A stretch of 64,000 nt of DNA, from positions 186,001 to 250,000 of the forward strand of contig NZ_FXYA01000215.1 of NCBI RefSeq assembly GCF_900184965.1. The letters are read 5' to 3'. The stretch is from Akkermansia muciniphila (GTDB lineage Bacteria; Verrucomicrobiota; Verrucomicrobiia; Verrucomicrobiales; Akkermansiaceae). This document shows positions 17,284 to 25,968 of this stretch, one piece after another (the first letter of the stretch is position 1; each line of letters starts with the position of its first letter). A program made the position numbers and the translations under genes. The notes under the pieces were generated by a model. That model searched no databases, had not been told where the DNA came from, and saw only the letters and a list, made by a program, of their open reading frames with translations.

Positions 17284-18387
17284 TCAGGCGGTGGTTATCA
17301 GGAAAAGGCCCAGGAAAGCCAACAGGAGGCTGATCATCCAGAAACGGGCAATCACCTGCGTTTCCTTCCAGCCCTTGAGTTCGAAATGGTGGTGGATGGG
17401 GGCCATGGCGAAGATGCGTTTGCCGTGGCGCAGCTTGTAGCTGCCCACCTGCAGGACGACGGACACGGCTTCCATGACGAAGACGCCCCCGATGACGATA
17501 AAGAGAAGCTCCTGCGCCGTGCAGACGGCAGCCATGCCGAACGCGCCGCCCAGGGCCAGGGAACCGGTGTCTCCCATAAATACCCTGGCCGGGTAGCAGT
17601 TGTGCCACAGGAAGCCCAGGCAGGCCCCTACCAGGGCCATCATGAAGACGCTGATTTCTCCCGCGCCGGGATGGAAGGGGATGTCCAGGGAATCCGCCGT
17701 CAGCCAGCTTCCGCAAAGGGCGGCAATGATGGCGTAGGAGATGCCCGTGGCGACGGAGCAGCCGGAAGCGAGGCCGTCCAGTCCGTCCGTCAGGTTCACC
17801 GCATTGGAGGCGGACATGACCACCACGACGCCAAAGGGAATGTAAACGAACCATGGCAGGTTTACCTGGCCGTAGAACGGGATGAACAGGGAGGATATGT
17901 AGTCGTGAAGTTCCACCCGGGGGCTGCCTTCAGGGTACAGGTACAGGAAGGTGACGCCGGCCAGGCCGGCCAGGAACTGGACGAGGAGTTTTTTACGTGC
18001 GGAAATGCCGTCCGAGGTTTTTTTCGCCACCTTCAGGTAATCGTCCCGGAATCCCAGCAGGCCCAGAGCCAGGGTGACGATCAGGCAGGCGATGATGAAA
18101 GGATTGCCCATTCTGGCGCACAAGAGGGTGGCCGCCGTCATGGAACCCACGATCAGCACGCCGCCCATGGTGGGCGTTCCCGCCTTGGCCCCGTGGAGTT
18201 CCGCCAGTTTGTGCACCTCTTCCGCCGTCCTGATGGGCTGGCCGATTTTCAGGGAAATCAGCTCCCGGATGACCCGTGGGGCGAGGATCATCGTCAGGAC
18301 AAAAGAAACCAGGCAGGCCAGAAGGGCTCTCCCTGCCGGTCCTGCAAATGCCCCCGAGGGGCTGAACTGTTCAATGAGGGAATGCAT
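17284..18387 (-). CDS. mraY: phospho-N-acetylmuramoyl-pentapeptide transferase
   Basis: Polytopic membrane enzyme that makes lipid I from UDP-MurNAc-pentapeptide and undecaprenyl phosphate. The ATG giving MHSLIEQFSPSG yields 367 residues; the open frame continues upstream inside murF but with no family-like sequence. Conserved stretches: GTPTMGGVLI, the aspartate cluster in NLTDGLDGLASG, FMGDTGSLALGG and APIHHHFELKGW. It begins 5 bases after the murF stop. Confidence 0.97.
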   Translation of the reverse strand: MHSLIEQFSPSGAFAGPAGRALLACLVSFVLTMILAPRVIRELISLKIGQPIRTAEEVHKLAELHGAKAGTPTMGGVLIVGSMTAATLLCARMGNPFIIACLIVTLALGLLGFRDDYLKVAKKTSDGISARKKLLVQFLAGLAGVTFLYLYPEGSPRVELHDYISSLFIPFYGQVNLPWFVYIPFGVVVVMSASNAVNLTDGLDGLASGCSVATGISYAIIAALCGSWLTADSLDIPFHPGAGEISVFMMALVGACLGFLWHNCYPARVFMGDTGSLALGGAFGMAAVCTAQELLFIVIGGVFVMEAVSVVLQVGSYKLRHGKRIFAMAPIHHHFELKGWKETQVIARFWMISLLLAFLGLFLITTA

Positions 18388-18392
18388 ACAAT

Positions 18393-19766
18393 TTACTGTG
18401 GCGGAAAGGTGAGGTTCATGACTTGCTCCATCCGGGTAAAACGGCTGCCTTTGAAGAGGACGACGTCTCCCTGCGCCGTATGGCCGCGGAGCCATTCGGC
18501 CGCTTCCTCCGCGGAGCCGAAGTTCAGGCGTTGAGTGAATGAATTGGGAGAAATAGCGTCCGTAATCCGGGCGGCGTCCGTTCCCACGCTGACGACGCAG
18601 TCAAGATGGAGCTCTTCCGCCGTGCGGCCCACCAGAACATGCCCTTCCTCGGAAAACACGCCCAGTTCCCCCATTTTGCCCAGCACCGCAAAGCGTCTGC
18701 CGGCGCAGGAAAGCTCTGCTAAGGTACGCAGGGCGGCCTGCATGGAATCCGGGTTGGCGTTGTAGGTGTCATCCACTACCAGAATGCCGTTGATCCGGGC
18801 GCAGTGAAGCCTTCCGTTCGTGAGCCGCGCCTGGGTGAGACCGGAGGCGATTTGCTCTTTCGCAAGACCTGCCACCCAGCCGGCGGCGGCGGCCAGAAGC
18901 GCGTTGGTTACCATGTGCCGCCCGTGGATGGGCAATTCCACCTCTTCCCAGCAGAAATTCGGAATGGAAAGGGTGAAGCGTGTCCCTTTTTCCGTGGAGA
19001 CGGGATTTTCCGCGCGAACGGTTCCGGCGCCAATGCCGCAGTCAATACAGGCGGCGCGGGTGGATTGACGGATCATATCCGCATAATCGCAGTCCGCCGG
19101 AAAAATCATGAAGCCGTCTTCCGGCAGGCAGCGTGCCAGCGTGCATTTTTCCCGGGCGATGTTTTCCCGGGAGCCCAGGTATTCCATGTGGGAAGTGCCG
19201 ATGCTGGTGATGATGCCGATTTTCGGGCGCGTCATCTCACACAGGGGGGCCAGTTCCCCGGAGTGGTTCATGCCCATTTCCCACACGGCGGCTTCGTCCG
19301 ACGGCGCGGCGCGGAGGATGCTGAGGGGAACGCCGATGTGGTTGTTCAGGTTGCCCTGCGTGGCGATGGTGCGGAGCCCCTGTGAAAGAATGGAAGCCGT
19401 CAGGTCCTTGGTGGAGGTTTTTCCGTTGGAACCGGTCAGGCCGATGACGGTGAGGGGCAGCTCGGAACGCCACCAGGCGGCCAGCTTCTGAAGGGCTTTC
19501 AGCGTGTCCTCCACCAGAATGACGGCGCAGGAGGGATCCATGCCTTCCTCCACACGGCTGACGACGGCGGCGGCCGCAGTGCGGGATGCCTCCGGCGCAA
19601 ACAGGTTGCCGTCAAATTTTTCTCCCCCCAGCGCGAAGAAAACGGCATGTGGGGGCAGATGGCGGCTGTCCGTGCACACGCCTCCGGAAGCGACCCTGTC
19701 GAAGGGGCCGCTGACCAGTTTTCCGCCGATGACGTTGCAGATGCCGTGTGCCGTGAGGGAAATCAT
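18393..19766 (-). CDS. murF: UDP-N-acetylmuramoyl-tripeptide--D-Ala-D-Ala ligase
   Basis: Completes the pentapeptide by adding D-Ala-D-Ala. The ATG giving MISLTAHGICNVIGG is preferred (457 residues, standard); the frame is open further upstream into murE but that part is not family-like. Landmarks: TDSRHLPPHAVFFAL, ATP loop GLTGSNGKTSTKDL, MGMNHSGEL and VVDDTYNANPDSM. It starts 22 bases after the murE stop. Confidence 0.96.
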   Translation of the reverse strand: MISLTAHGICNVIGGKLVSGPFDRVASGGVCTDSRHLPPHAVFFALGGEKFDGNLFAPEASRTAAAAVVSRVEEGMDPSCAVILVEDTLKALQKLAAWWRSELPLTVIGLTGSNGKTSTKDLTASILSQGLRTIATQGNLNNHIGVPLSILRAAPSDEAAVWEMGMNHSGELAPLCEMTRPKIGIITSIGTSHMEYLGSRENIAREKCTLARCLPEDGFMIFPADCDYADMIRQSTRAACIDCGIGAGTVRAENPVSTEKGTRFTLSIPNFCWEEVELPIHGRHMVTNALLAAAAGWVAGLAKEQIASGLTQARLTNGRLHCARINGILVVDDTYNANPDSMQAALRTLAELSCAGRRFAVLGKMGELGVFSEEGHVLVGRTAEELHLDCVVSVGTDAARITDAISPNSFTQRLNFGSAEEAAEWLRGHTAQGDVVLFKGSRFTRMEQVMNLTFPPQ

Positions 19767-19788
19767 GAAAGAAAGATGGAATAACGTG

Positions 19789-21294
19789 TTATGCCTGGGG
19801 GAATTCTTCCCGTTCCTTGATGAACATGTTGCGGCGCACTTCCTTGGCGTCGCTGAAATCAATGCGGCCGGTGGAAAGTTCCTGGTAATTTTCATGACCC
19901 TTGCCCGCAATGAGGACGATGTCCCCCAGGCGGGCCTGGTCGATGGCCGTGGCAATAGCCCTGGCGCGGTCCGGAATGATGGCGTATCTGCCTTCCGGCA
20001 TGCCCGCCGCAATCTGGTTGATGATGGAGAGGGGTTCCTCGCTTCTGGGATTGTCGGAGGTGACGATGCAGGCGTCCGACAGGCGCGCGGCTGCGGCTCC
20101 CATCAGCGGGCGTTTTCCCCTGTCCCGGTCCCCTCCGCAGCCGAATACGGTAATCAGGCGGCGGGAGCACAGTTCCTTGAGCGTCTTGCAGACGTTTTCC
20201 AGAGCGTCCGGCGTGTGGGCGTAGTCAATGAAAATCTGGGCTCCTCCGGGGTGGGTGAATAGTTCCAGCCTGCCGGGAACCTGCGGAATATTCTGAAGGT
20301 TCGCAATGGCGTCCCGCACGGGGATGCCGGCGCAAATGACGGCGGCCAGCGCGGCCAAACTGTTGTACATGTTGAACTTGCCGATCAGGGGAACGCGGAC
20401 CAGATAGCTTTTCCCTTTGTATTCCAGTTCGTACTCGCTGCCTTTGGCGGTGGCGTGGTGCACCAGCATGCGGAAATCCGCCCCCAGGGCGGACCCGTAG
20501 GTCTTTACGGTCATGCGGCCGGAAAACATTTCCGCCAGCCGGCGGCCGTAGGCGTCGTCGATGTTGATGACGGCCACGGGTTTTCTCCGGGATCCGGTGT
20601 CCTGCGCCATCTGTTCGAACAATTTCGCTTTGGCCTGGAAATAATTCTCCATGGTATGGTGGTAATCCAGGTGGTCCTGGGTCAGATTGGTGAAAATGCC
20701 CACGTTGAAATTGATGCCGGCCACGCGTTCCTGATCCAGCGCGTGGGAGGAAACCTCCATGGAGACGCCGCGGCAGCCGTTTTCATACATTTCCTTCAGC
20801 AGGTGTTCCAGTTCCAGCGGACCGGGCGTGGTATGGGTGGAAGGGATGATTTCCTCCCCGTTGTCATAGGCGATGGTGCCGATCAGCCCCGCGCGCAGCC
20901 AGGACTGCTTGAGCAGGGAATGGGCAATGTAGGCCGTTGTGGTTTTTCCGTTCGTTCCCGTCACGCCGATCATGGTCATGTGGCGGGAGGGGCGCCCGTT
21001 CCAGACCGCGCCCATCAGGCTGACGGCCAGACGGGAATCGTTTACTTCCACCCAGCTGACTCCTGCCTCCCTCGCTTCCTGCGTGCAGGGCATTTCCGCG
21101 ACGACGGCACAGGCCCCGCGGCGAATGGCTTCCGGGATGAATTCGTGGCCGTCCGCCCGGGTCCCCTTCAGGGCAATGTAGCAGGAGCCGGGCAGAATGC
21201 GCCGGCTATCGCATTCCAGATGTGAAATTTTCACCTGGGGGGAGCCGGTGAGCGTATGGGAGGGAAGGTCTTTGAGTAAGGTAAGTAGCTTCAT
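19789..21294 (-). CDS. murE: UDP-MurNAc-L-Ala-D-Glu--meso-diaminopimelate ligase
   Basis: Adds the third residue of the stem peptide. It has 501 residues. The ATP loop is GVTGTNGKTTTAYIA. The motif DNPRSEEP is the diaminopimelate-specific DNPR signature, so the murein should be meso-DAP type, as expected for a Gram-negative. Other landmarks are SMEVSSHALDQERV and GCGGDRDRGKRPLM. It starts 7 bases after the ftsI stop. Confidence 0.97.
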   Translation of the reverse strand: MKLLTLLKDLPSHTLTGSPQVKISHLECDSRRILPGSCYIALKGTRADGHEFIPEAIRRGACAVVAEMPCTQEAREAGVSWVEVNDSRLAVSLMGAVWNGRPSRHMTMIGVTGTNGKTTTAYIAHSLLKQSWLRAGLIGTIAYDNGEEIIPSTHTTPGPLELEHLLKEMYENGCRGVSMEVSSHALDQERVAGINFNVGIFTNLTQDHLDYHHTMENYFQAKAKLFEQMAQDTGSRRKPVAVINIDDAYGRRLAEMFSGRMTVKTYGSALGADFRMLVHHATAKGSEYELEYKGKSYLVRVPLIGKFNMYNSLAALAAVICAGIPVRDAIANLQNIPQVPGRLELFTHPGGAQIFIDYAHTPDALENVCKTLKELCSRRLITVFGCGGDRDRGKRPLMGAAAARLSDACIVTSDNPRSEEPLSIINQIAAGMPEGRYAIIPDRARAIATAIDQARLGDIVLIAGKGHENYQELSTGRIDFSDAKEVRRNMFIKEREEFPQA

Positions 21295-21301
21295 GACGGG
21301 A

Positions 21302-23401
21302 TTATCTGCGCGGCGGTTTGGATGGAGTAGAAGAGGTCTGGGTTCGGGAGGCTTTTTTATTGGTCTCCGCGGAAGGGGAATTTTTGGGGATGTTCATGGC
21401 GGCCGCCAGGCGGGTGGCCAGCTTCTGGAAGACCGGGGCGCATACGGTGCCGCCTCCGGGGTGGCAATGCTTGGAAGTGGGGTCGTCAATGACGACGAGG
21501 CAGACGAAGGCCGGGTCCTCCACCGGGAGCATTCCTACGAAGGAGACGGTGTAGCGGTTTTCAAAGTAGCCGCCTGTAGGCTTCACCTTGTGGGCGGTTC
21601 CGGTTTTGCCTCCCACGTTGTAGCCTTCAATCCGCGCTCTTTTGGCGGTTCCGTCCAGATCCGTGACGTGGAACAGGGCGTTCCGAAGGTCCCGGGCCGT
21701 CTTGACGCTCATGACCCGGCATACCTCCACGGGAGGGGAAGGCTGGAAGTTCTTGTCATCCACGTAAATGCCGTCAACCAGCCGGGGGCGCATGCGCACG
21801 CCGTCATTGGCGATGGCGGCGTAAGCCATGGCGACCTGCAGGGGGGAGACCATCAGGGAATAGCCGAAGCTGATGCGGGAAAAGTTGACGAAGTTGCTTC
21901 CGTCCTGGCACTGGCTGTTGGTTTCCCCCGGCAGGTCGATGCCCGTTTTGGAGGAAAATCCGTACAGGTCAAAGTATTTTTTATACGTGGGCCAGCCCGA
22001 TTTCAGCGCAATGCGGAAAGCGCCCGGGTTGCTGGATTTTTTCAGCACGCCCGCTACGGTCAGACCGCCATAGGAACGGGGGGCATCCGTGACGGGACGG
22101 GAACCGGGAACCGGATAGGGGGTGCAGTTGATCATGGTGTCAAACGTGGCCTTTCCGCTGTCCACGGCGGATGTGACGGAAACGATTTTAAAAGTGGAGC
22201 CGGGTTCGTACAGGGACTGCACGGCGAAATGGTAGGCGCCTTCCTGAAGGCCCTCGCGCGTATTTAAATTATAGTGGGGCCGGCTGGCCATCGCCAGAAT
22301 GCTTCCGGTCTTGGGTTCCACCACAATAATGCAGCCGCGGGGTTTGTGGGTCTGGTCCGTGTAAAAAGAGATGGCGGCGTCCAGCTCCTCCTCCACGATC
22401 GTCTGGTACTCCATGTTTACCGTCAGGCGCACGTTCAGCCCGTCAACGGCATCCTTGAAGCGGGAATCCGCGGAGGGAATGATGCGTCCGCGGCTGTCTT
22501 TCCGGTACTCCCTGATGCCGTTGTGGCCCAGCAGCTGGTCGTCCAGCTGTTTTTCCAGGCCGGAAAGGGCCACGGGCCGGGGGCCGCTGTCCTTCGTCTG
22601 GGCGATGTAGCCCAGAATATGCACCATGCATTCCGGCACGGAATAAACGCGTTTGGAGGAGGTCTCAAAACGGAACCCCTGGACGCGGGCGTTCTGGATA
22701 GCCTGCCGCAGCAGTTCCGCTTTTTCCTCAGACAGGTTTTTGGCAATGACGATGCGCTTCTTGGGAATCGCCCCGTCTTTTTCCACCGTATTGATGATAT
22801 CCTGCACATTCATGTCCGGCAGGAAGGGGGCAATCACTTTGGCGGCGTATTCCAGGTGCGCCTGCACGTATTCTTTTACCATTTCCGGCTCATAAAGCTC
22901 TTCCAGCTTTTTCCTGGCCATGTCCACCCCTTCCGGTCCGTTTTCAGGCTCTTCCAGCAGGATTTTCGCCAGGTTGTGTTCCTTGCTGCCATCCTTTTTA
23001 CTGGCGGCCTGCCCCAGAATCTTGCTGCGGAAGCCGGAAACGAGCTTTTCCTTTTCCTTATCCGTTGCGGCTTTCTCCCAGAAGGGGGAATGGACGGCCT
23101 TGGAATAGGCCAGAGCCCAGCTGATGGTCTTGGGATCGTTCAGGTGATAGCCGTCCGCAATCAGCTCGGAACTTTGCATGTTGCTGGTGAGGATTTCCTC
23201 ATTGGCGTCCATGATGCGTCCGCGCTGGGGCAACAGAACCTCCCGTTCAATAATGCCGCCGCTGGAAACGCCGCTCGTTTTCTGGGGGGAAACCAGCTGA
23301 AGATTGACCAGCGACAACATCAGCCAGATGACCGCCGCGCCCGCCACGCCGCACAGGACGAGGCTTCTTCTGGCGAATCTGGACTTCGTGATCGTGATCA
23401 T
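21302..23401 (-). CDS. ftsI: FtsI, class B penicillin-binding protein (PBP3)
   Basis: Septal transpeptidase working with FtsW. It is 699 residues, longer than E. coli FtsI (~588), owing to an extended segment (about residues 100-190) in the pedestal region. N-terminal membrane helix at about 14-34. Catalytic motifs: Ser402-x-x-Lys405 in EPGSTFKIV, KKSSNPGAF (SxN) and GGKTGTAHK (KTG). The C-terminal tail is Ser/Thr/Lys-rich. It follows the FtsL-like gene after 16 bases. Confidence 0.95.
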   Translation of the reverse strand: MITITKSRFARRSLVLCGVAGAAVIWLMLSLVNLQLVSPQKTSGVSSGGIIEREVLLPQRGRIMDANEEILTSNMQSSELIADGYHLNDPKTISWALAYSKAVHSPFWEKAATDKEKEKLVSGFRSKILGQAASKKDGSKEHNLAKILLEEPENGPEGVDMARKKLEELYEPEMVKEYVQAHLEYAAKVIAPFLPDMNVQDIINTVEKDGAIPKKRIVIAKNLSEEKAELLRQAIQNARVQGFRFETSSKRVYSVPECMVHILGYIAQTKDSGPRPVALSGLEKQLDDQLLGHNGIREYRKDSRGRIIPSADSRFKDAVDGLNVRLTVNMEYQTIVEEELDAAISFYTDQTHKPRGCIIVVEPKTGSILAMASRPHYNLNTREGLQEGAYHFAVQSLYEPGSTFKIVSVTSAVDSGKATFDTMINCTPYPVPGSRPVTDAPRSYGGLTVAGVLKKSSNPGAFRIALKSGWPTYKKYFDLYGFSSKTGIDLPGETNSQCQDGSNFVNFSRISFGYSLMVSPLQVAMAYAAIANDGVRMRPRLVDGIYVDDKNFQPSPPVEVCRVMSVKTARDLRNALFHVTDLDGTAKRARIEGYNVGGKTGTAHKVKPTGGYFENRYTVSFVGMLPVEDPAFVCLVVIDDPTSKHCHPGGGTVCAPVFQKLATRLAAAMNIPKNSPSAETNKKASRTQTSSTPSKPPRR

Positions 23402-23417
23402 GAACGGCTCAACGCGT

Positions 23418-23762
23418 TTAATGGCCTGCCGCGGCGATTCGGGAGGCGTTTTCGGAAGAAATGTATTCTACGGCTGAGGGCTCGATAGGCTGTAGATTGG
23501 ACTTGTCCTGAGCCAGCCTGTCGCGGATGGCCCAGCGGCTGGTCAGGGAGGAAGTCTTGGAGCGGTAATATTCCTTTGTGAGTTCGCAGGAGGCGATCTC
23601 TTCATTCATCTGCTTGATGTCGCGCGCGACCTGGATCTGGTCGTTTTTCAGAACGGCATAAGTGATGCCCGCTCCGCAGGTAAGGGAGGCGAAGGCAATG
23701 AGCCACATGATCATGCTCACGCTGATCTGGTGGCCGGTGAAACGCTGTTTGAATCTTTTCAT
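23418..23762 (-). CDS. ftsL: FtsL-like divisome protein
   Basis: A 114-residue bitopic protein: basic cytoplasmic tail, one membrane helix (about 15-38, VSMIMWLIAFASLTCGAGITY), then a helical, probably coiled-coil stretch (QVARDIKQMNEEIASCELTKE). Sequence similarity within FtsL is minimal; the call rests on size, topology and position between rsmH and ftsI, which is the conserved FtsL site. Spacings of 16-22 bases on both sides. Confidence 0.8.
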   Translation of the reverse strand: MKRFKQRFTGHQISVSMIMWLIAFASLTCGAGITYAVLKNDQIQVARDIKQMNEEIASCELTKEYYRSKTSSLTSRWAIRDRLAQDKSNLQPIEPSAVEYISSENASRIAAAGH

Positions 23763-23784
23763 GGCGGTGGGGAAAGAGAGATAG

Positions 23785-25347
23785 TCAGATGATTTTTTCC
23801 ACGCCGCGCAACTTGGCGCTGCGGGAACGGGGGTTGGTTGAAAGTTCTTCTTCTCCCGCAGTGACGGGCTTGCGGGAAAGCGGGCGGAAGCAGTAATCCG
23901 GGTTGGGCCGGGGAGCCGGCCATTCCGGGCGGTCTATTTCCGGACGGCTCCGCAGCTCAAAGAACTGCTTGACCCGGCGGTCTTCCAGACTGTGGAAGGT
24001 GATGACGGCCATGCGGCCTCCCTGCCCGAGCAGACGCACGGAGGAATCCAGCAGGGCGTCCAGAGCATCCAGCTCGCCGTTGACGGCTATTCTCAGGGCC
24101 TGGAACGTGCGGGTGCCGGGGTGCTGCCTTCCTTTGCGCGGCAGGACGGATTCCACGATGCGGGCAAGCTGTGCGGTAGTGGTGATGGGGGCCTGGGCGC
24201 GGGCTTTCCCAATGGCGCGGGCAATGGCGCGGGAAGCGCGTTCCTCTCCGAATTGCCAGAGAATGGCTGCGATTTCTTCTTCCGGGGCCTCATTCACCAG
24301 GTTCCGGGCGGAAAAGGCGGCGCGGGTATCCATCCGCATGTCCAGAGGGCCGTCTTCCCGAAAAGAAAAACCGCGGGAGGCGGTGTCAAGCTGGTGGGAG
24401 GAAACGCCCAGATCCGCCAGCAGCCCGTCCACCCGGGAAACCCCCTGCTGGGAAAGAATGCTTTCCACATCCTGGAAGTTGCCGGCGAGCGCCTTGAAAC
24501 GGGAACCGAAGCGCGCCAGCCTGAGTATGGCGGCGCGGCGGGCATCCGCATCGCGGTCAATGCCCCAGACGGTGGCGCCCTGTTCCAGCAGAAGCTCCGT
24601 GTGGCCTCCGCCGCCAAGCGTGCAGTCCACGATGAATTTGCCGGGGCCCGCTTTCAGCATGTCCACCGTCTCATGCAGCAAAACGGTAATGTGCCGGAAA
24701 CCGTTTCCGGAGACGGTTTCGTCCGCTTCCGCGTCAACAGCGGCAACGGCGTCATCCCCAAGTTCGGAAATCAGGGCATCCGCCCTTGCCGCGGCTTCCC
24801 GGGCTTTCAGGGCTTCCGTGTGGTACGCGTTTTCCCAGTTCATGGAGGGGGCCAGCGCCTTCCAGGAGCAGACCAGTTCATCCACTCCCTTCTCCTCCGT
24901 CAGCTCCGCAACCACATGCACATGGTTGCGGCAGACGCTCCACGCCAGTACGCGGCAGGACGTTTCTTCCGCGAGTCCGTTTGCCAGGGCCTGCACTTCC
25001 TCCGTGCGGATGTGCGTACCCGCGCCCGCGCGTAAAGAAAGCTCAATATGGTCGTCAAAAGCCCGGTTCAGGTCGGAGGACAATGCGCCCAGCTTGCCAT
25101 AGGCGCCCTTTTGCCCGGCCAGGGACATTTCCTCCATAAGGCGTGCTTTTTCCTGTTGCCAGGCAACCATATCCTGCGCCGGAAGGGCGTCGTGCCCCCA
25201 GAAAACGATGGAATAAGCCGTGAGTTCCGCATGCAACCCGGTTCTGGCGCCGACGCCCAGGCCGGAAGCGAGCCAGCCCGGGCGCAATGCAAGCGTTGCG
25301 CAGGGGCGTGCCTGGGGATCGGGCGGAATGGAAGAATCTGGTGGCAT
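23785..25347 (-). CDS. rsmH: RsmH 16S rRNA methyltransferase fused to a transposase-like HUH domain
   Basis: RsmH methylates N4 of C1402 in 16S rRNA. The usual ~310-residue enzyme occupies residues ~215-520, with VDCTLGGGGHTELLLEQGA (SAM loop, GGGGHT at 245-250), LADLGVSSHQLD, GPLDMRMD and FHSLEDRRVKQFF. Residues ~40-180 are unusual for RsmH and match the pattern of REP-associated tyrosine transposases (Y1_Tnp): YSIVFWGHDALPAQDMVAW, then SVCRNHVHVVAEL with an HUH pair His142-Val143-His144, then SWKALAP. I see no convincing catalytic Tyr after the HUH pair, so the domain is probably inactive for DNA cleavage. The frame is continuous; an internal ATG (Met169) could yield an enzyme of near-normal size. 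The gene starts 9 bases after mraZ. Confidence 0.9.
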   Translation of the reverse strand: MPPDSSIPPDPQARPCATLALRPGWLASGLGVGARTGLHAELTAYSIVFWGHDALPAQDMVAWQQEKARLMEEMSLAGQKGAYGKLGALSSDLNRAFDDHIELSLRAGAGTHIRTEEVQALANGLAEETSCRVLAWSVCRNHVHVVAELTEEKGVDELVCSWKALAPSMNWENAYHTEALKAREAAARADALISELGDDAVAAVDAEADETVSGNGFRHITVLLHETVDMLKAGPGKFIVDCTLGGGGHTELLLEQGATVWGIDRDADARRAAILRLARFGSRFKALAGNFQDVESILSQQGVSRVDGLLADLGVSSHQLDTASRGFSFREDGPLDMRMDTRAAFSARNLVNEAPEEEIAAILWQFGEERASRAIARAIGKARAQAPITTTAQLARIVESVLPRKGRQHPGTRTFQALRIAVNGELDALDALLDSSVRLLGQGGRMAVITFHSLEDRRVKQFFELRSRPEIDRPEWPAPRPNPDYCFRPLSRKPVTAGEEELSTNPRSRSAKLRGVEKII

Positions 25348-25356
25348 GAAGGAAAG

Positions 25357-25812
25357 TCAGAGAATGCCGTAGGATTGGTTGATGTCGGAGATGCTGGCGT
25401 TCTCACGCCGGGAAACTTCTTCATAGAGAGAGGGTTCCCACAATTCAAAATATCCTCTCCGTGCGGCGAGCCGGACGGAGGAACTGAGCTGTGCGTGTTC
25501 GCACATTTGTTTGGGTATCAGCAGCTTGCCTTGAGCGTTGATGACAGCCTCCACACAGTTGGCGTATAATTTGCCGATGAACAGGTCGATTTGCGCTTCC
25601 GTATAGCCGGGAGTTGCTTCTATCTTGTCAATGAGTTGCTGGAATTTTTCCCGCGTATAGGCTTTGACGGTCGGCAAATCAAGGCGCCGGCCGGATAACA
25701 GGAGCAGGGCGCAACCTTCGGAGGGCCTCCATTCTGCCGGAATGGCAATCCGGTTTTTGGGGTCCAGCTTGTGCGTGTATGCACCAAAAAGGTTGTCTGA
25801 TACACTGCTCAT
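25357..25812 (-). CDS. mraZ: MraZ transcriptional regulator of the dcw cluster
   Basis: AbrB-like double-domain DNA-binding protein of 151 residues, first gene of the dcw cluster. Start set at the ATG giving MSSVSDNLFGAYTHKLD; the frame opens five codons earlier with a GTG. Each half contains a recognisable module: HKLDPKNRIAIPAEW and AVINAQGKLLIPKQM. MraZ commonly represses its own operon by binding short repeats in front of mraZ, and such repeats are visible here (separate entry). Confidence 0.93.
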   Translation of the reverse strand: MSSVSDNLFGAYTHKLDPKNRIAIPAEWRPSEGCALLLLSGRRLDLPTVKAYTREKFQQLIDKIEATPGYTEAQIDLFIGKLYANCVEAVINAQGKLLIPKQMCEHAQLSSSVRLAARRGYFELWEPSLYEEVSRRENASISDINQSYGIL

Positions 25813-25822
25813 CGCATGCAAG

Positions 25823-25870
25823 TACACTACGTAGTGACTTCAATACACTTTAATGCACCTGAAATGTCAA
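25823..25870 (-). promoter_or_regulatory. mraZ/dcw promoter with phased MraZ-type repeats
   Basis: On the minus strand TTGACA (25870-25865) is 17 bases from TGTATT (25847-25842), a consensus -35 with a fair -10. Overlapping and following it are three related hexamers, AGTGTA, AGTCAC and AGTGTA, whose starts are spaced 10 and 11 bases apart, i.e. on one face of the helix. The first is part of AAAGTGT, which resembles the AAAGTG boxes reported for Mycoplasma MraZ. The last two form a palindrome, CACTACGTAGTG (25825-25836), at the expected transcription start. Autorepression by MraZ is the likely meaning. Confidence 0.65.
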
Positions 25871-25933
25871 TCCCGTACTGGAAAAAAGTATTTTTTCATA
25901 TGCCCATATCCTGAAAAAAGCATGGATACGGTC

Positions 25934-25962
25934 TTGCTCCCCACCGGGGGCGGTATTATATT
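25934..25962 (+). promoter_or_regulatory. candidate promoter of the walJ-like gene, leaderless
   Basis: TTGCTC (25934-25939) and TATATT (25957-25962) are 17 bases apart. A start seven bases after the -10 would fall on the A of the ATG at 25969, predicting a leaderless message. It is divergent from the mraZ promoter. Confidence 0.45.
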
Positions 25963-25968
25963 CCGCGC

